Assembly: GCA_007123065.1 (NCBI GenBank)
Contig: SKSI01000205.1
Span: forward strand, 1 to 9,421
DNA from: Bacteroidales bacterium
Lineage (GTDB): Bacteria > Bacteroidota > Bacteroidia > Bacteroidales > UBA7960
Direction: 5' to 3'
Length of the DNA: 9,421 bases
In this document: one piece after another, positions 1-6,217 of the stretch
Layout: each line of letters starts with the position of its first letter
Numbering within the stretch: the first letter of the stretch is position 1
The notes under the pieces: model-generated
Database searches by the model: none
What the model saw: only the letters and a program-made list of their open reading frames with translations
Told to the model about the DNA's origin: nothing
Translations under genes and position numbers: made by a program

Positions 1-659
1 AAGGAGATGTTGATGTTTCCCACGGAAGTGATCAAAGCTTTACCATCATCCCCGACACAGGCTACCACATCGCAGATGTTGAGGTTGACGGTCAAAGTGT
101 GGGTGCTGTTGCATCCTATGTATTTGAGAACATAACGGACGATCATACCATCCACGCGAGCTTTGCGCCCAACGTTTATGGTTTGGTTTTTGATGTGTAC
201 AATAATGAAACGGGAGCGGCAATTAATGATGCCCTCGTCATATTGGAAGGTGTAGCGCATGATCCCGGTGATTATGTTTTTTGGGGTCTTGTTCCCGGCA
301 TATATGAATACGTGATAAAAAGAGATGGTTTTTTTGATGATTTCGGATCAGTAGAGATTATTAATGCTGATGTTTATGTTTCCGTTGGCATGATTCCTGA
401 TGATACAAATATTCCGGAACCCGAAAGTTTGTCTGTGAAACTATATCCGGTTCCGGCCAAAGAGACGCTTTGCATAGAAAGCAATTTCTTTATTGAGGAG
501 GTTATGATTGTCGACCTGCAAGGGAAACCGGTTCTGCAAAAGAAAACCGCAGCGAGAAATGTCAGTATCTATATTAAACATTTGCCCCCGGCTGTTTATT
601 TTGTTAGGGTATTGACATCTTCCGGGCAATTTGTTGAGAGGATTCAAATTACAGAATAA
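1..659 (+). CDS. C-terminal part of a T9SS-secreted surface protein (InlB-like repeat plus sorting domain)
   Basis: The reading frame is open from base 3 to the TAA at 657-659, so the true start lies upstream of the window; the GTG at 99 is only an internal codon. About 218 residues are visible. Residues 1-56 are one divergent InlB B-type repeat, shown by GSDQSFTIIPDTGYHI followed by VEVDG and FENITDDHTIHASF. Residues 57-133 look like a small Ig-like or carboxypeptidase-regulatory-like domain (GLVFDVYNNETGAAINDALV, then PGIYEYVIKRDGF). Residues 140-218 are a type A T9SS sorting domain: a YPVPA variant of the usual YPNPA at 148-152, then VMIVDLQGKPV, LPPAVYFVRV and a final RIQITE. By family knowledge this tail directs export through the outer membrane and is then removed. 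The function of the missing N-terminal part cannot be told. mnmA follows 17 bases downstream on the same strand. Confidence 0.88.
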   Translation, partial: GDVDVSHGSDQSFTIIPDTGYHIADVEVDGQSVGAVASYVFENITDDHTIHASFAPNVYGLVFDVYNNETGAAINDALVILEGVAHDPGDYVFWGLVPGIYEYVIKRDGFFDDFGSVEIINADVYVSVGMIPDDTNIPEPESLSVKLYPVPAKETLCIESNFFIEEVMIVDLQGKPVLQKKTAARNVSIYIKHLPPAVYFVRVLTSSGQFVERIQITE

Positions 660-676
660 AAAAATATTTGACAACA

Positions 677-1894
677 ATGAAAGGAAGTCGTGTCTTGGTA
701 GGTCTCTCCGGAGGTGTTGACAGCTCGGTAGCAGCTTACCTGTTGAAAGAGCAGGGGCATGAAGTTATTGGGGCGTTTATGAAGAATTGGCATGACACCT
801 CTGTGACAATCAGCGATCAATGTCCGTGGGCTGAAGACAGCGCCGATGCCCTGATGGTTGCTCAGCAACTGGGTATCCCTTTTTTTACTTTTGACTTCAG
901 TGAAGTATACCGCGAGCGAATTGTGGATTACATGTTTAAAAACTATGCAGCCGGAGTAACACCGAACCCTGATGTTTTATGCAACAGGGAGATCAAGTTT
1001 CAGGAGTTTCTGCAGGCTGCAGAGAAACTGGGTGCGGATTATGTTGCAACCGGTCACTATGCCAGAAAAAGTGTACAGGAGATAGACGGTAATGCGGTTT
1101 ACTCCCTTTTGGCTGGTGTTGATGGGAATAAGGATCAAAGCTATTTTCTTTGTCAGTTAACCCAACATCAGCTTCAAAAGGCTTTGTTCCCTTTAGGAGA
1201 ACTCAGAAAAGAGGAGGTTAGAAGAATTGCACTCGAACAGCAATTTGCAACTGCTGAAAAGAAAGACAGTCAGGGCTTATGCTTTATAGGTAAAGTCAGG
1301 CTGCCTGAGTTTTTGCAGCAACAACTTAAACCCAGGCGCGGAACCATCATCCGGCTTGAAGCCGATGATGTTTTACAGGCTGTCAGGACTCCCGACCTTC
1401 CGGATCAATCTGAATGGCATTTGTTGAGTGATGAACAGCTTGATCAACTGTGTTCTCCGGCACATTTTGATGTTTCGTCGGGACATGTTGCAGGCCATCA
1501 TAATGGTGCTTATTATTACACTGTAGGGCAACGAAAAGGTTTAAATGTTGGAGGAACACCTGAACCTTTGTATGTGGTTCACACGGACGTGAAAGAAAAT
1601 AACGTATTTGTCGGAATGGGTCAAAACCATCCTGCTTTATTCCGCCAGGGTATATTCATCCCTTCAGACGAAGTTCACTGGATCCGGGATGATTTGCGCT
1701 TAAGTTGTGGGAGCCACGCCGCTTACCTGGCTCGTATCCGTTACCGGCAACCGCTGTTTCCTGTCATGCTGATTATGCGTAGCAAGGGGTTGTATGTGTT
1801 GTTTGAAGAAAAACAAAAAGGGGTCGCGGCAGGGCAGTTTGCCGCCTGGTACAGGAATGATGAGTGTATTGGTTCAGGCCCCATTTCACAATAA
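677..1894 (+). CDS. mnmA: tRNA-specific 2-thiouridylase MnmA
   Basis: MnmA uses ATP and sulfur passed along a relay to make 2-thiouridine at the wobble position (U34) of tRNAs for Lys, Glu and Gln, in the cytoplasm. The 405-residue product has the PP-loop SGGVDSS at 11-17, TPNPDVLCNREIKF with the nucleophile Cys102, ATGHYAR at 124-130, and KKDSQGLCFIGK with the second catalytic Cys202. It also has YYTVGQRKGLNVGG and a C-terminal beta-barrel with RIRYRQPLFPV. It is longer than the usual 360-370 residues because of an insert at about 227-265, before GHVAGHHNGAYY. I recall similar inserts in Bacteroidota MnmA. I chose the ATG at 677 over the in-frame TTG at 668 because it gives the usual short N-terminus; neither has a clear ribosome-binding site. 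It lies 17 bases after the upstream gene, so it may be read through from there. Confidence 0.96.
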   Translation: MKGSRVLVGLSGGVDSSVAAYLLKEQGHEVIGAFMKNWHDTSVTISDQCPWAEDSADALMVAQQLGIPFFTFDFSEVYRERIVDYMFKNYAAGVTPNPDVLCNREIKFQEFLQAAEKLGADYVATGHYARKSVQEIDGNAVYSLLAGVDGNKDQSYFLCQLTQHQLQKALFPLGELRKEEVRRIALEQQFATAEKKDSQGLCFIGKVRLPEFLQQQLKPRRGTIIRLEADDVLQAVRTPDLPDQSEWHLLSDEQLDQLCSPAHFDVSSGHVAGHHNGAYYYTVGQRKGLNVGGTPEPLYVVHTDVKENNVFVGMGQNHPALFRQGIFIPSDEVHWIRDDLRLSCGSHAAYLARIRYRQPLFPVMLIMRSKGLYVLFEEKQKGVAAGQFAAWYRNDECIGSGPISQ

Positions 1895-1912
1895 AGCCTG
1901 CTATACAGGTTT
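1894..1912. terminator. Weak hairpin between converging genes
   Basis: A 7-bp stem (1894-1900 with 1906-1912, one G-U pair, loop CTATA) lies exactly between the stop codons of mnmA and the converging small membrane protein gene. On the plus strand a T-rich run follows at about 1922-1929. Its position suits a shared terminator, but the stem is short and the T-run is not adjacent, so this is tentative. Confidence 0.3.
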
Positions 1913-2150
1913 ATTCCCCGGTCTTTTTTTCATCTTTTCTGGCCTCCTCCTCCTTTCTGATCTTTCTTCGCCAGATAAAATAGATCAACACAATTATTAA
2001 GGGGATAACTATATAGATAACGATATTGGATGTTGATTCAAAAAAACGAACGGGTTCCGTGTCGTATGGAATGTTCGTTGGACGTTGCGCCACTGCTGAA
2101 GTTATCCGGAAAAATAACAGGGAAACGATAAAGATGAAGCAATTTTTCAT
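1911..2150 (-). CDS. Small single-pass membrane protein, unknown function
   Basis: The ATG at 2150 gives 79 residues. An N-terminal hydrophobic signal sequence (1-21, ending SAVA before Gln22) is followed by a short polar segment with IPYDTEPVRFFES. Then comes a strong membrane helix at about 43-60 (NIVIYIVIPLIIVLIYFIW) and a highly charged tail of Arg, Lys and Glu (RRKIRKEEEARKDEKK). The expected topology is outside N-terminus, one helix, cytoplasmic tail. I recall short proteins of this shape in many Bacteroidota genomes but know no function. The frame stays open to an upstream start at 2210, but that start would place 20 polar residues before the signal sequence, so I prefer 2150. The gene lies 170 bases after znuB on the same strand and converges on mnmA. 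Confidence 0.7.
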   Translation of the reverse strand: MKNCFIFIVSLLFFRITSAVAQRPTNIPYDTEPVRFFESTSNIVIYIVIPLIIVLIYFIWRRKIRKEEEARKDEKKTGE

Positions 2151-2320
2151 AATCCTGAAATTGTTATTTTGCGTTTTGTTGCTATAAATAGAATGCTTTA
2201 AAACCAACATTGTTTATTTAATCGATCAGAATTGTATCCGTTCCGAAATCATTTATTCGGCAATCAAAACGTTTTCTGTGAATCTTTGGTGTTTTTTGAC
2301 TATCGAAGTGGTCTCGGGGT

Positions 2321-3157
2321 TTATTTTCTTTTTCTTTGTAAAAAGGTCTTTTTCAGAACAAAAACCAGTTTGATCACAAGAAACTGAATTGTAAGGAAAA
2401 AGATGATGCTTGCGCCGGAAGGAATATTCAGCAGATATGACAGAAGGAGTCCGGTAACGGATCCGGAGATGCCCCAGACTGCTGCCAGTGGAATAATGCG
2501 GGCAAAGTTCCGGGTAAAAAGCATTGCAGTGATTTGTGGTATGGTAAACATGCTCAATACCAGAATGATCCCGATAGAACGGATGCTGATAACGATGGCT
2601 AAAGCCATTAAAACAGACATCATATACCGGAATGTGGATACCGGAACACCCATAACTCTGGCGAATTCCGGGTCAAATGCTGTATAGAGTATGGGTCTGA
2701 AAAATACGGCAAAAATGATTGCAACCAGAATACCAAATCCTCCAAGCATGTAAAGGTCTGTCGTGCTGACAGACAAAATGCTTCCAAAGAGAAAGGTCAT
2801 CAGATTTGGTGTGTAGCCCGGCGTCATAAATACGAATATGATTCCGAGTGCCATACCCAGAGACCAGAGGATGGCAATGGCACTATCTTCCCGAACCTTG
2901 CCTTTCTGAGCAATCCATTCAATCCCAAGGGCTGTCATAATGGCAAAAACGGCGGCTCCTCCAAACGGGTTGACACCAAAATAGTAGGCGATACCGATTC
3001 CTCCAAAAGATGCGTGTGTGATCCCCCCGCCAATAAATACGATTTTTCGTGATACGATATAGGTGCCTATCATTGCAGCAAAAATGCTGATCAGAACAGA
3101 TGCATACACGGCGTTACGAAAGAATTGGTATTCAAAAACGGAGAGGAGGTCACTCAT
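2321..3157 (-). CDS. znuB: Metal ABC transporter permease, ABC-3 family (probably zinc)
   Basis: This is the inner-membrane channel of a ZnuABC-type importer, 278 residues, the usual size. It is hydrophobic throughout, with about eight predicted helices. It carries the family's conserved early region IVFIGGGITHASFGGIGIAY at about 39-58 and DPEFARVMGVPV at about 162-173, the cytoplasmic loop that contacts the ATPase. RSIGIILVLSMFTIPQITA follows (about 193-211), close to the family pattern in which the normal reading is 'G.LLV.ALL..PAATA'. The tail is basic (LQRKRK). The start ATG at 3157 is preceded by an A-rich stretch without a Shine-Dalgarno sequence. It lies 32 bases after the ATPase gene, so it is the third gene of one operon. 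The family also includes manganese and iron importers, so the metal is inferred from znuA. Confidence 0.93.
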   Translation of the reverse strand: MSDLLSVFEYQFFRNAVYASVLISIFAAMIGTYIVSRKIVFIGGGITHASFGGIGIAYYFGVNPFGGAAVFAIMTALGIEWIAQKGKVREDSAIAILWSLGMALGIIFVFMTPGYTPNLMTFLFGSILSVSTTDLYMLGGFGILVAIIFAVFFRPILYTAFDPEFARVMGVPVSTFRYMMSVLMALAIVISIRSIGIILVLSMFTIPQITAMLFTRNFARIIPLAAVWGISGSVTGLLLSYLLNIPSGASIIFFLTIQFLVIKLVFVLKKTFLQRKRK

Positions 3158-3189
3158 TGGTTTATTATTGTTTCGGTGCAGCAGTTTAA

Positions 3190-3942
3190 TTAATCCTTAT
3201 CATGATCGTGCGATTTCAATACGCGGTGAGGTACCGGTCCGTGAGCGATCACGTCGACCGGACAGTTATACACCCTGAGCACCTCTTCTGAAAGCTGGTT
3301 GGAAGGGTGATAATGCAGGTTGCCATTCACGCAGGCTATGGTTTTGACGATTGGCGAAATAGTGCCGATATCGTGTGATACAAGCAATATAGCCATTTCT
3401 TTGTTTAATTCCTGCAACCAGTTGTACAAGTCGCGTTCAAACTGTTTGTCAACGTGGGTATTGGGCTCATCGAGAATCAAAAGGCGCGGTTTGTTGATCA
3501 AAGCTCTGGATAATAGTGCTTTTTGAAGCTGACCCCCGCTGAGTTCGCCAATTGGCCGGGATGCCAGTTCGGCCAGTCCTGCTTCGTCCAGCATACGATG
3601 CAGCGCTTTTCGCTGTGATATACCGGGATGGGGAAACCAGGGATTGATGTCTTTTAGTCCTGAACTTACCAGTTCTTTCACAGTGATGGGGAATGATTTG
3701 TCGATTTGTGATACTTGCGGCAGGTAGCCGGTAGGAGGCCTTCCTGATGGGAAGGAAATCTTTCCGGAGAATGGTTTCAAAAGTCCCAGAATCAATTTCA
3801 TTAAGGTCGTCTTGCCGCCACCGTTAGGACCCAGAACACCAATAAAGTCATTTTGATGGACGCTAAGGCTCACTCCTTCCAATACAGGTTTTGCGGTGTA
3901 TCCTGTTGAGATGTTTTCTAATATGACGATTGGTTTGTTCAA
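3190..3942 (-). CDS. znuC: Metal ABC transporter ATP-binding protein (probably zinc)
   Basis: This is the cytoplasmic ATPase that powers the importer, 250 residues, close to the usual length. It has a complete set of ABC motifs: Walker A GPNGGGKTT at 38-46, Q-loop Gln76 in TGYLPQ, signature LSGGQ at 134-138, Walker B RLLILDEP at 153-160 and the H-loop His190 in LLVSHD. The C-terminus is rich in histidine (AHGPVPHRVL, then SHDHDKD), which might bind metal; that is inference. The only start compatible with a full N-terminus is TTG at 3942. Reading further upstream in frame gives no ATG before a stop at 3957-3955. The TTG overlaps the znuA stop as TTGA, a four-base overlap that suggests translational coupling. 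Confidence 0.94.
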   Translation of the reverse strand: MNKPIVILENISTGYTAKPVLEGVSLSVHQNDFIGVLGPNGGGKTTLMKLILGLLKPFSGKISFPSGRPPTGYLPQVSQIDKSFPITVKELVSSGLKDINPWFPHPGISQRKALHRMLDEAGLAELASRPIGELSGGQLQKALLSRALINKPRLLILDEPNTHVDKQFERDLYNWLQELNKEMAILLVSHDIGTISPIVKTIACVNGNLHYHPSNQLSEEVLRVYNCPVDVIAHGPVPHRVLKSHDHDKD

Positions 3943-4823
3943 TGCAGCCGGGTTTTAAATATGTCCATCAGCTCGCGTATGTTTTCGTCCCAGTTGTAGG
4001 CCAAAGGGTTGATCTGCACGATTTCAGCTCCCGTTTCCCGACTGATCAAATCAGCGGAGCGCACATCAAACTCTCTTTGAATGAAGATCACCGGAATGTC
4101 GTAAGTGCGGGCTTCCCGGATTATGTGGCTCAACATAGCAGGGGAGGGCTCCTTGCCACCACGCTCCACGGCGATTTGTTCCAATCCGTAATCTCTTGCA
4201 AGATAAGTCAGCGCAGGATGAAAGATCATAAAACGTTTGTTGCTGAGTGATTCAACTGTTTCCCTCATTTCCTGATCCAACAGCTCAATTTCTTCAGTCA
4301 GCTTCAGGTAATTATGTTCTACCGTTTCATAAAGCTCAGGGTACACTTCGACAATGGCATCTCTCATTTTCGGAAGAATCTTGAGTATCACTGCCGGCGA
4401 CATCCAGATGTGCGGATCAACACCGCCTTCGTGCACATGGTCACCATGGTCGATCTCCTCACCCCTGATCAGGTCCATCCCTTGCATTAAATTCAGCACA
4501 CGCATGTGTGGATTCATCTCTGACAACCGATTGATCCATGCTTTCTCATATCCAAGATGCTCAATTCGGAAATAGATGCCTGACCCGGATAATTTGCGAA
4601 ACTGGGATGTGGTTGGCGAATACGTTGCATGACTTGCCCCCGGGGGTATCATCACATTTACCTCAAGGGCCTTGTCTGTCAGCCTGTCGACAAAATACTC
4701 CAAAGGGATGATGCTGGCGGAAACAACTGGCCCATAGTCTTGACCTGTTTGACGCTTGCAGGAATGTATAATGAAAATAGTCAGGATTATAAAAAGTATT
4801 GTAAAAGTGCGCATCATAGTCAT
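3939..4823 (-). CDS. znuA: Metal-binding lipoprotein of ABC importer (probably zinc)
   Basis: This is the cluster 9 (ZnuA/TroA-type) receptor that captures metal in the periplasm and hands it to the permease; 294 residues. The N-terminus is a lipoprotein signal ending IIHSC, with Cys22 as the lipid-attachment site. The three conserved histidine ligands appear at His65 (PGASHATYSP), His138 (GVDPHIWMSP) and His202 (MIFHPALTYLA). The place usually held by the fourth ligand, Asp in a DPL motif, reads INPLA, so it is Asn272. A short histidine segment (DHGDHVHEGG, His126, 129, 131) comes just before His138; histidine-rich loops there are typical of zinc rather than manganese receptors. ATG codons at 4823, 4817 and 4814 are all possible starts. 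It is first in the operon, with a candidate -7 box at 4886-4879. Confidence 0.93.
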   Translation of the reverse strand: MTMMRTFTILFIILTIFIIHSCKRQTGQDYGPVVSASIIPLEYFVDRLTDKALEVNVMIPPGASHATYSPTTSQFRKLSGSGIYFRIEHLGYEKAWINRLSEMNPHMRVLNLMQGMDLIRGEEIDHGDHVHEGGVDPHIWMSPAVILKILPKMRDAIVEVYPELYETVEHNYLKLTEEIELLDQEMRETVESLSNKRFMIFHPALTYLARDYGLEQIAVERGGKEPSPAMLSHIIREARTYDIPVIFIQREFDVRSADLISRETGAEIVQINPLAYNWDENIRELMDIFKTRLH

Positions 4824-4878
4824 TTGCTTTATCTCTGTTTGGGTTTGTGAGTAAAACTGTCCGGAAAGCCCCTAATTA

Positions 4879-4886
4879 CAAAAATA
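4879..4886 (-). promoter_or_regulatory. Candidate -7 box for the znuACB operon
   Basis: Read on the minus strand this is TATTTTTG, an exact match to the Bacteroidota -7 consensus TAnnTTTG. It would start transcription near 4872, about 50 bases before the znuA ATG. No TTTG or TTG sits at the expected -33 distance, so the call rests on one box in AT-rich sequence. Confidence 0.35.
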
Positions 4887-4948
4887 GTAAATGGCTTAGA
4901 CTTCCGGTTTGTTTAATCAAAAAAAAATATAAAAATTCCGCTCGTTTA

Positions 4949-4968
4949 AACATATTTGTAAATATGTT
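4949..4968. promoter_or_regulatory. 20-bp palindrome, possible operator
   Basis: AACATATTTGTAAATATGTT is a perfect inverted repeat with 9-bp arms and a 2-bp centre (GT). It lies in the 227-bp gap between the divergent znuA and lipoprotein genes. Size and symmetry suit a dimeric regulator site. It is 63 bases upstream of the znuA -7 candidate and 82 bases before the lipoprotein ATG. It does not match a Fur, Zur or MntR consensus that I know, and AT-rich DNA yields such repeats by chance. Confidence 0.35.
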
Positions 4969-5050
4969 GTTTAGTGTATTCATAAAAATTCTTAAAAGTC
5001 AAATAAATTTTTTAAATTTACAGAATATTAACAATTTAACTTGTAAAATT

Positions 5051-5608
5051 ATGAAAAAGTCTCGTATCGCAATATTGGTTATTTTTGCTACGTTTTTCAT
5101 TGCATCATGCGATGAACTGTTAGATAACTTGCTTGACGTTGAACAGTCATTCTCATTCACGATTGAGCTTCCTGTAAATGCAGAAGACTCAGAGTTTATT
5201 GCATCAGAGGTTTTTAATCTTTCCGATGAAGTTGATTTGATCGATGAGTATGGTGATCTAATCAAAGAAGTGAATGTGGATCACATCTATTTCCGGATTT
5301 TGGAGTATGAAGGCGACATTGATGTAACTGTTGATGGTGGTGTTTTATATGTCATGGAAGCTGATGGATCCAATTCCAAATTGATAACAAGTTTGGGAGA
5401 GATTAATTTAATGGATTTGATTGAAGACTCTTTAGAGCTTGAATTGAATGAAGAAGGAGTGAACCTTTTGGGAGAATTGGCAACAAACCCACCACACGCT
5501 TTTATGCTCCATTATGAGCTTCAGCTTGATGAAGCAGATTTGCCTGTAATATTTGTTGCAGAGTTCGAATTTGGAGCAACCATGGTGGCAAGTCCATTGA
5601 ATGATTAG
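5051..5608 (+). CDS. Acidic lipoprotein of unknown function
   Basis: The 185-residue product starts at the ATG at 5051 with MKKSR, a hydrophobic stretch and the lipobox FIASC, giving lipidation at Cys20. The mature part is strongly acidic, with many Asp and Glu, and alternates polar and hydrophobic residues as in a beta-rich fold (VDHIYFRILEYEGDIDVTVD, VIFVAEFEFGATMV). I do not recognise a family. Acidic residues directly after the lipidated Cys (CDELLD) are reminiscent of lipoprotein surface-export signals in Bacteroidota, but the match is loose. The frame is open back to 4847; that extension would run through the AT-rich promoter region and bury the signal sequence, so I reject it. I see no exact -7 box upstream (only near matches such as TAAATTTA at 5013-5020). 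It is divergent from znuA; no link in function is shown. Confidence 0.82.
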   Translation: MKKSRIAILVIFATFFIASCDELLDNLLDVEQSFSFTIELPVNAEDSEFIASEVFNLSDEVDLIDEYGDLIKEVNVDHIYFRILEYEGDIDVTVDGGVLYVMEADGSNSKLITSLGEINLMDLIEDSLELELNEEGVNLLGELATNPPHAFMLHYELQLDEADLPVIFVAEFEFGATMVASPLND

Positions 5609-5617
5609 TATGGGATA

Positions 5618-5642
5618 CTGAAAGTAAACTTTGAGCTTTCAG
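5618..5642 (+). terminator. Possible terminator after the acidic lipoprotein gene
   Basis: CTGAAAG (5618-5624) pairs perfectly with CTTTCAG (5636-5642) across an 11-base loop, ten bases after the lipoprotein stop codon. On the plus strand ATACTTTACTTTTG follows, which is T-rich but interrupted. On the minus strand no T-run follows. The stem is AT-rich and modest, so this is tentative. Confidence 0.3.
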
Positions 5643-5647
5643 ATACT

Positions 5648-5809
5648 TTACTTTTGCTCATATTGATTCCCCCATATATTCACATAAGCCTTTACGATGG
5701 CCAATCCAGCTGTTGCGCCCTTGTGAAGGCTTTTGGTATTTGTGTCAGCCTGCGCAAAACTTCCGGGAATGGGGTAAATTCTATCTGATGCTGCATCAAA
5801 ACCTGTGTC
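5648..5809 (-). other. Open protein-like stretch in frame after the DUF2784 stop; gene remnant or extension
   Basis: Directly after the TAA that ends the DUF2784-like gene (5812-5810), the same minus-strand frame stays open for 53 codons to a TAA at 5650-5648. The translation reads like real protein rather than random sequence: DRIYPIPGSFAQADTNTKS, then LHKGATAGLAIVKAYVNIWG and NQYEQK. It has no ATG; the only possible starts in this frame are weak ones (an internal TTG and GTG). I do not recognise the family. It could be the tail of a decayed gene, an extension cut off by a recent stop mutation or sequencing error, or chance. Confidence 0.35.
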
Positions 5810-6214
5810 TTATGGATGGTCTCTGTGAGACCTGGAGTTTGTTGCACCTGGTTTGTGATAATATTTTGATGTGAGACTTGCTATCAGTGCAAAGATAGCC
5901 GCCAAAACGGTAATGATATCAACTGTATTCTGAGCAACTTCCAGTCCCAAAAACCGAAGGATTATATAACTGATGTAAGAGTTCGGCAGGTTGGTCTCCC
6001 CAAGGTTTCGCAATACCTGAAAATGCCAGTCGGTAAGCGGGCAGTAGCCTATCCCGTATTTTATACCCAAAATGAACCAGGATGCCAGTGTAAGCAGGAC
6101 TGCAGCAAGGTGCCATGGCCTGGTTCTCCTCCAGATCCAGCCTGTAAGTACAAATAGCACAAGTAACAGGTGAAACACAAGAAAGAAATAATCCAATAGT
6201 TTATAGAGGTGCAT
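5810..6214 (-). CDS. DUF2784-like small membrane protein
   Basis: The 134-residue product has four predicted membrane helices, at about 9-28, 35-56, 77-91 and 99-115, with a charged tail (SRSHRDHP). The arrangement, with an early FHLLLVLFVLTGW helix, a tryptophan-rich second helix and then YCPLTDWH at 57-64 followed by LRNLGE, matches what I know of DUF2784, a family with no established function. The ATG at 6214 comes three bases after the stop of the metalloprotease gene, so the two are almost surely co-transcribed and perhaps translationally coupled. No separate promoter would fit. A protein-like open stretch continues in frame after its stop codon. Family assignment is from pattern memory and should be tested by a profile search. 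Confidence 0.75.
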   Translation of the reverse strand: MHLYKLLDYFFLVFHLLLVLFVLTGWIWRRTRPWHLAAVLLTLASWFILGIKYGIGYCPLTDWHFQVLRNLGETNLPNSYISYIILRFLGLEVAQNTVDIITVLAAIFALIASLTSKYYHKPGATNSRSHRDHP

Positions 6215-6217
6215 CTT

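Noticed and set aside
668..676. TTG at 668 as the start of mnmA
   Set aside because: The ATG nine bases downstream gives the normal MnmA N-terminus and numbering (Cys102), and nothing favours the rarer codon.
2243..2260. CCGAA/TTCGG hairpin in the gap between znuB and the small membrane protein gene
   Set aside because: The stem is only 5 bp with an 8-base loop and has no T-run on either side, so it is not a convincing terminator or operator.
3930..4250. Plus-strand open frame opposite znuA
   Set aside because: It is a shadow of the znuA coding sequence with no recognisable protein features.
4847..5050. In-frame N-terminal extension of the acidic lipoprotein back to 4847
   Set aside because: It would place 68 residues translated from AT-rich intergenic DNA before a clear lipoprotein signal starting at 5051 and would overlap the palindrome and promoter region.
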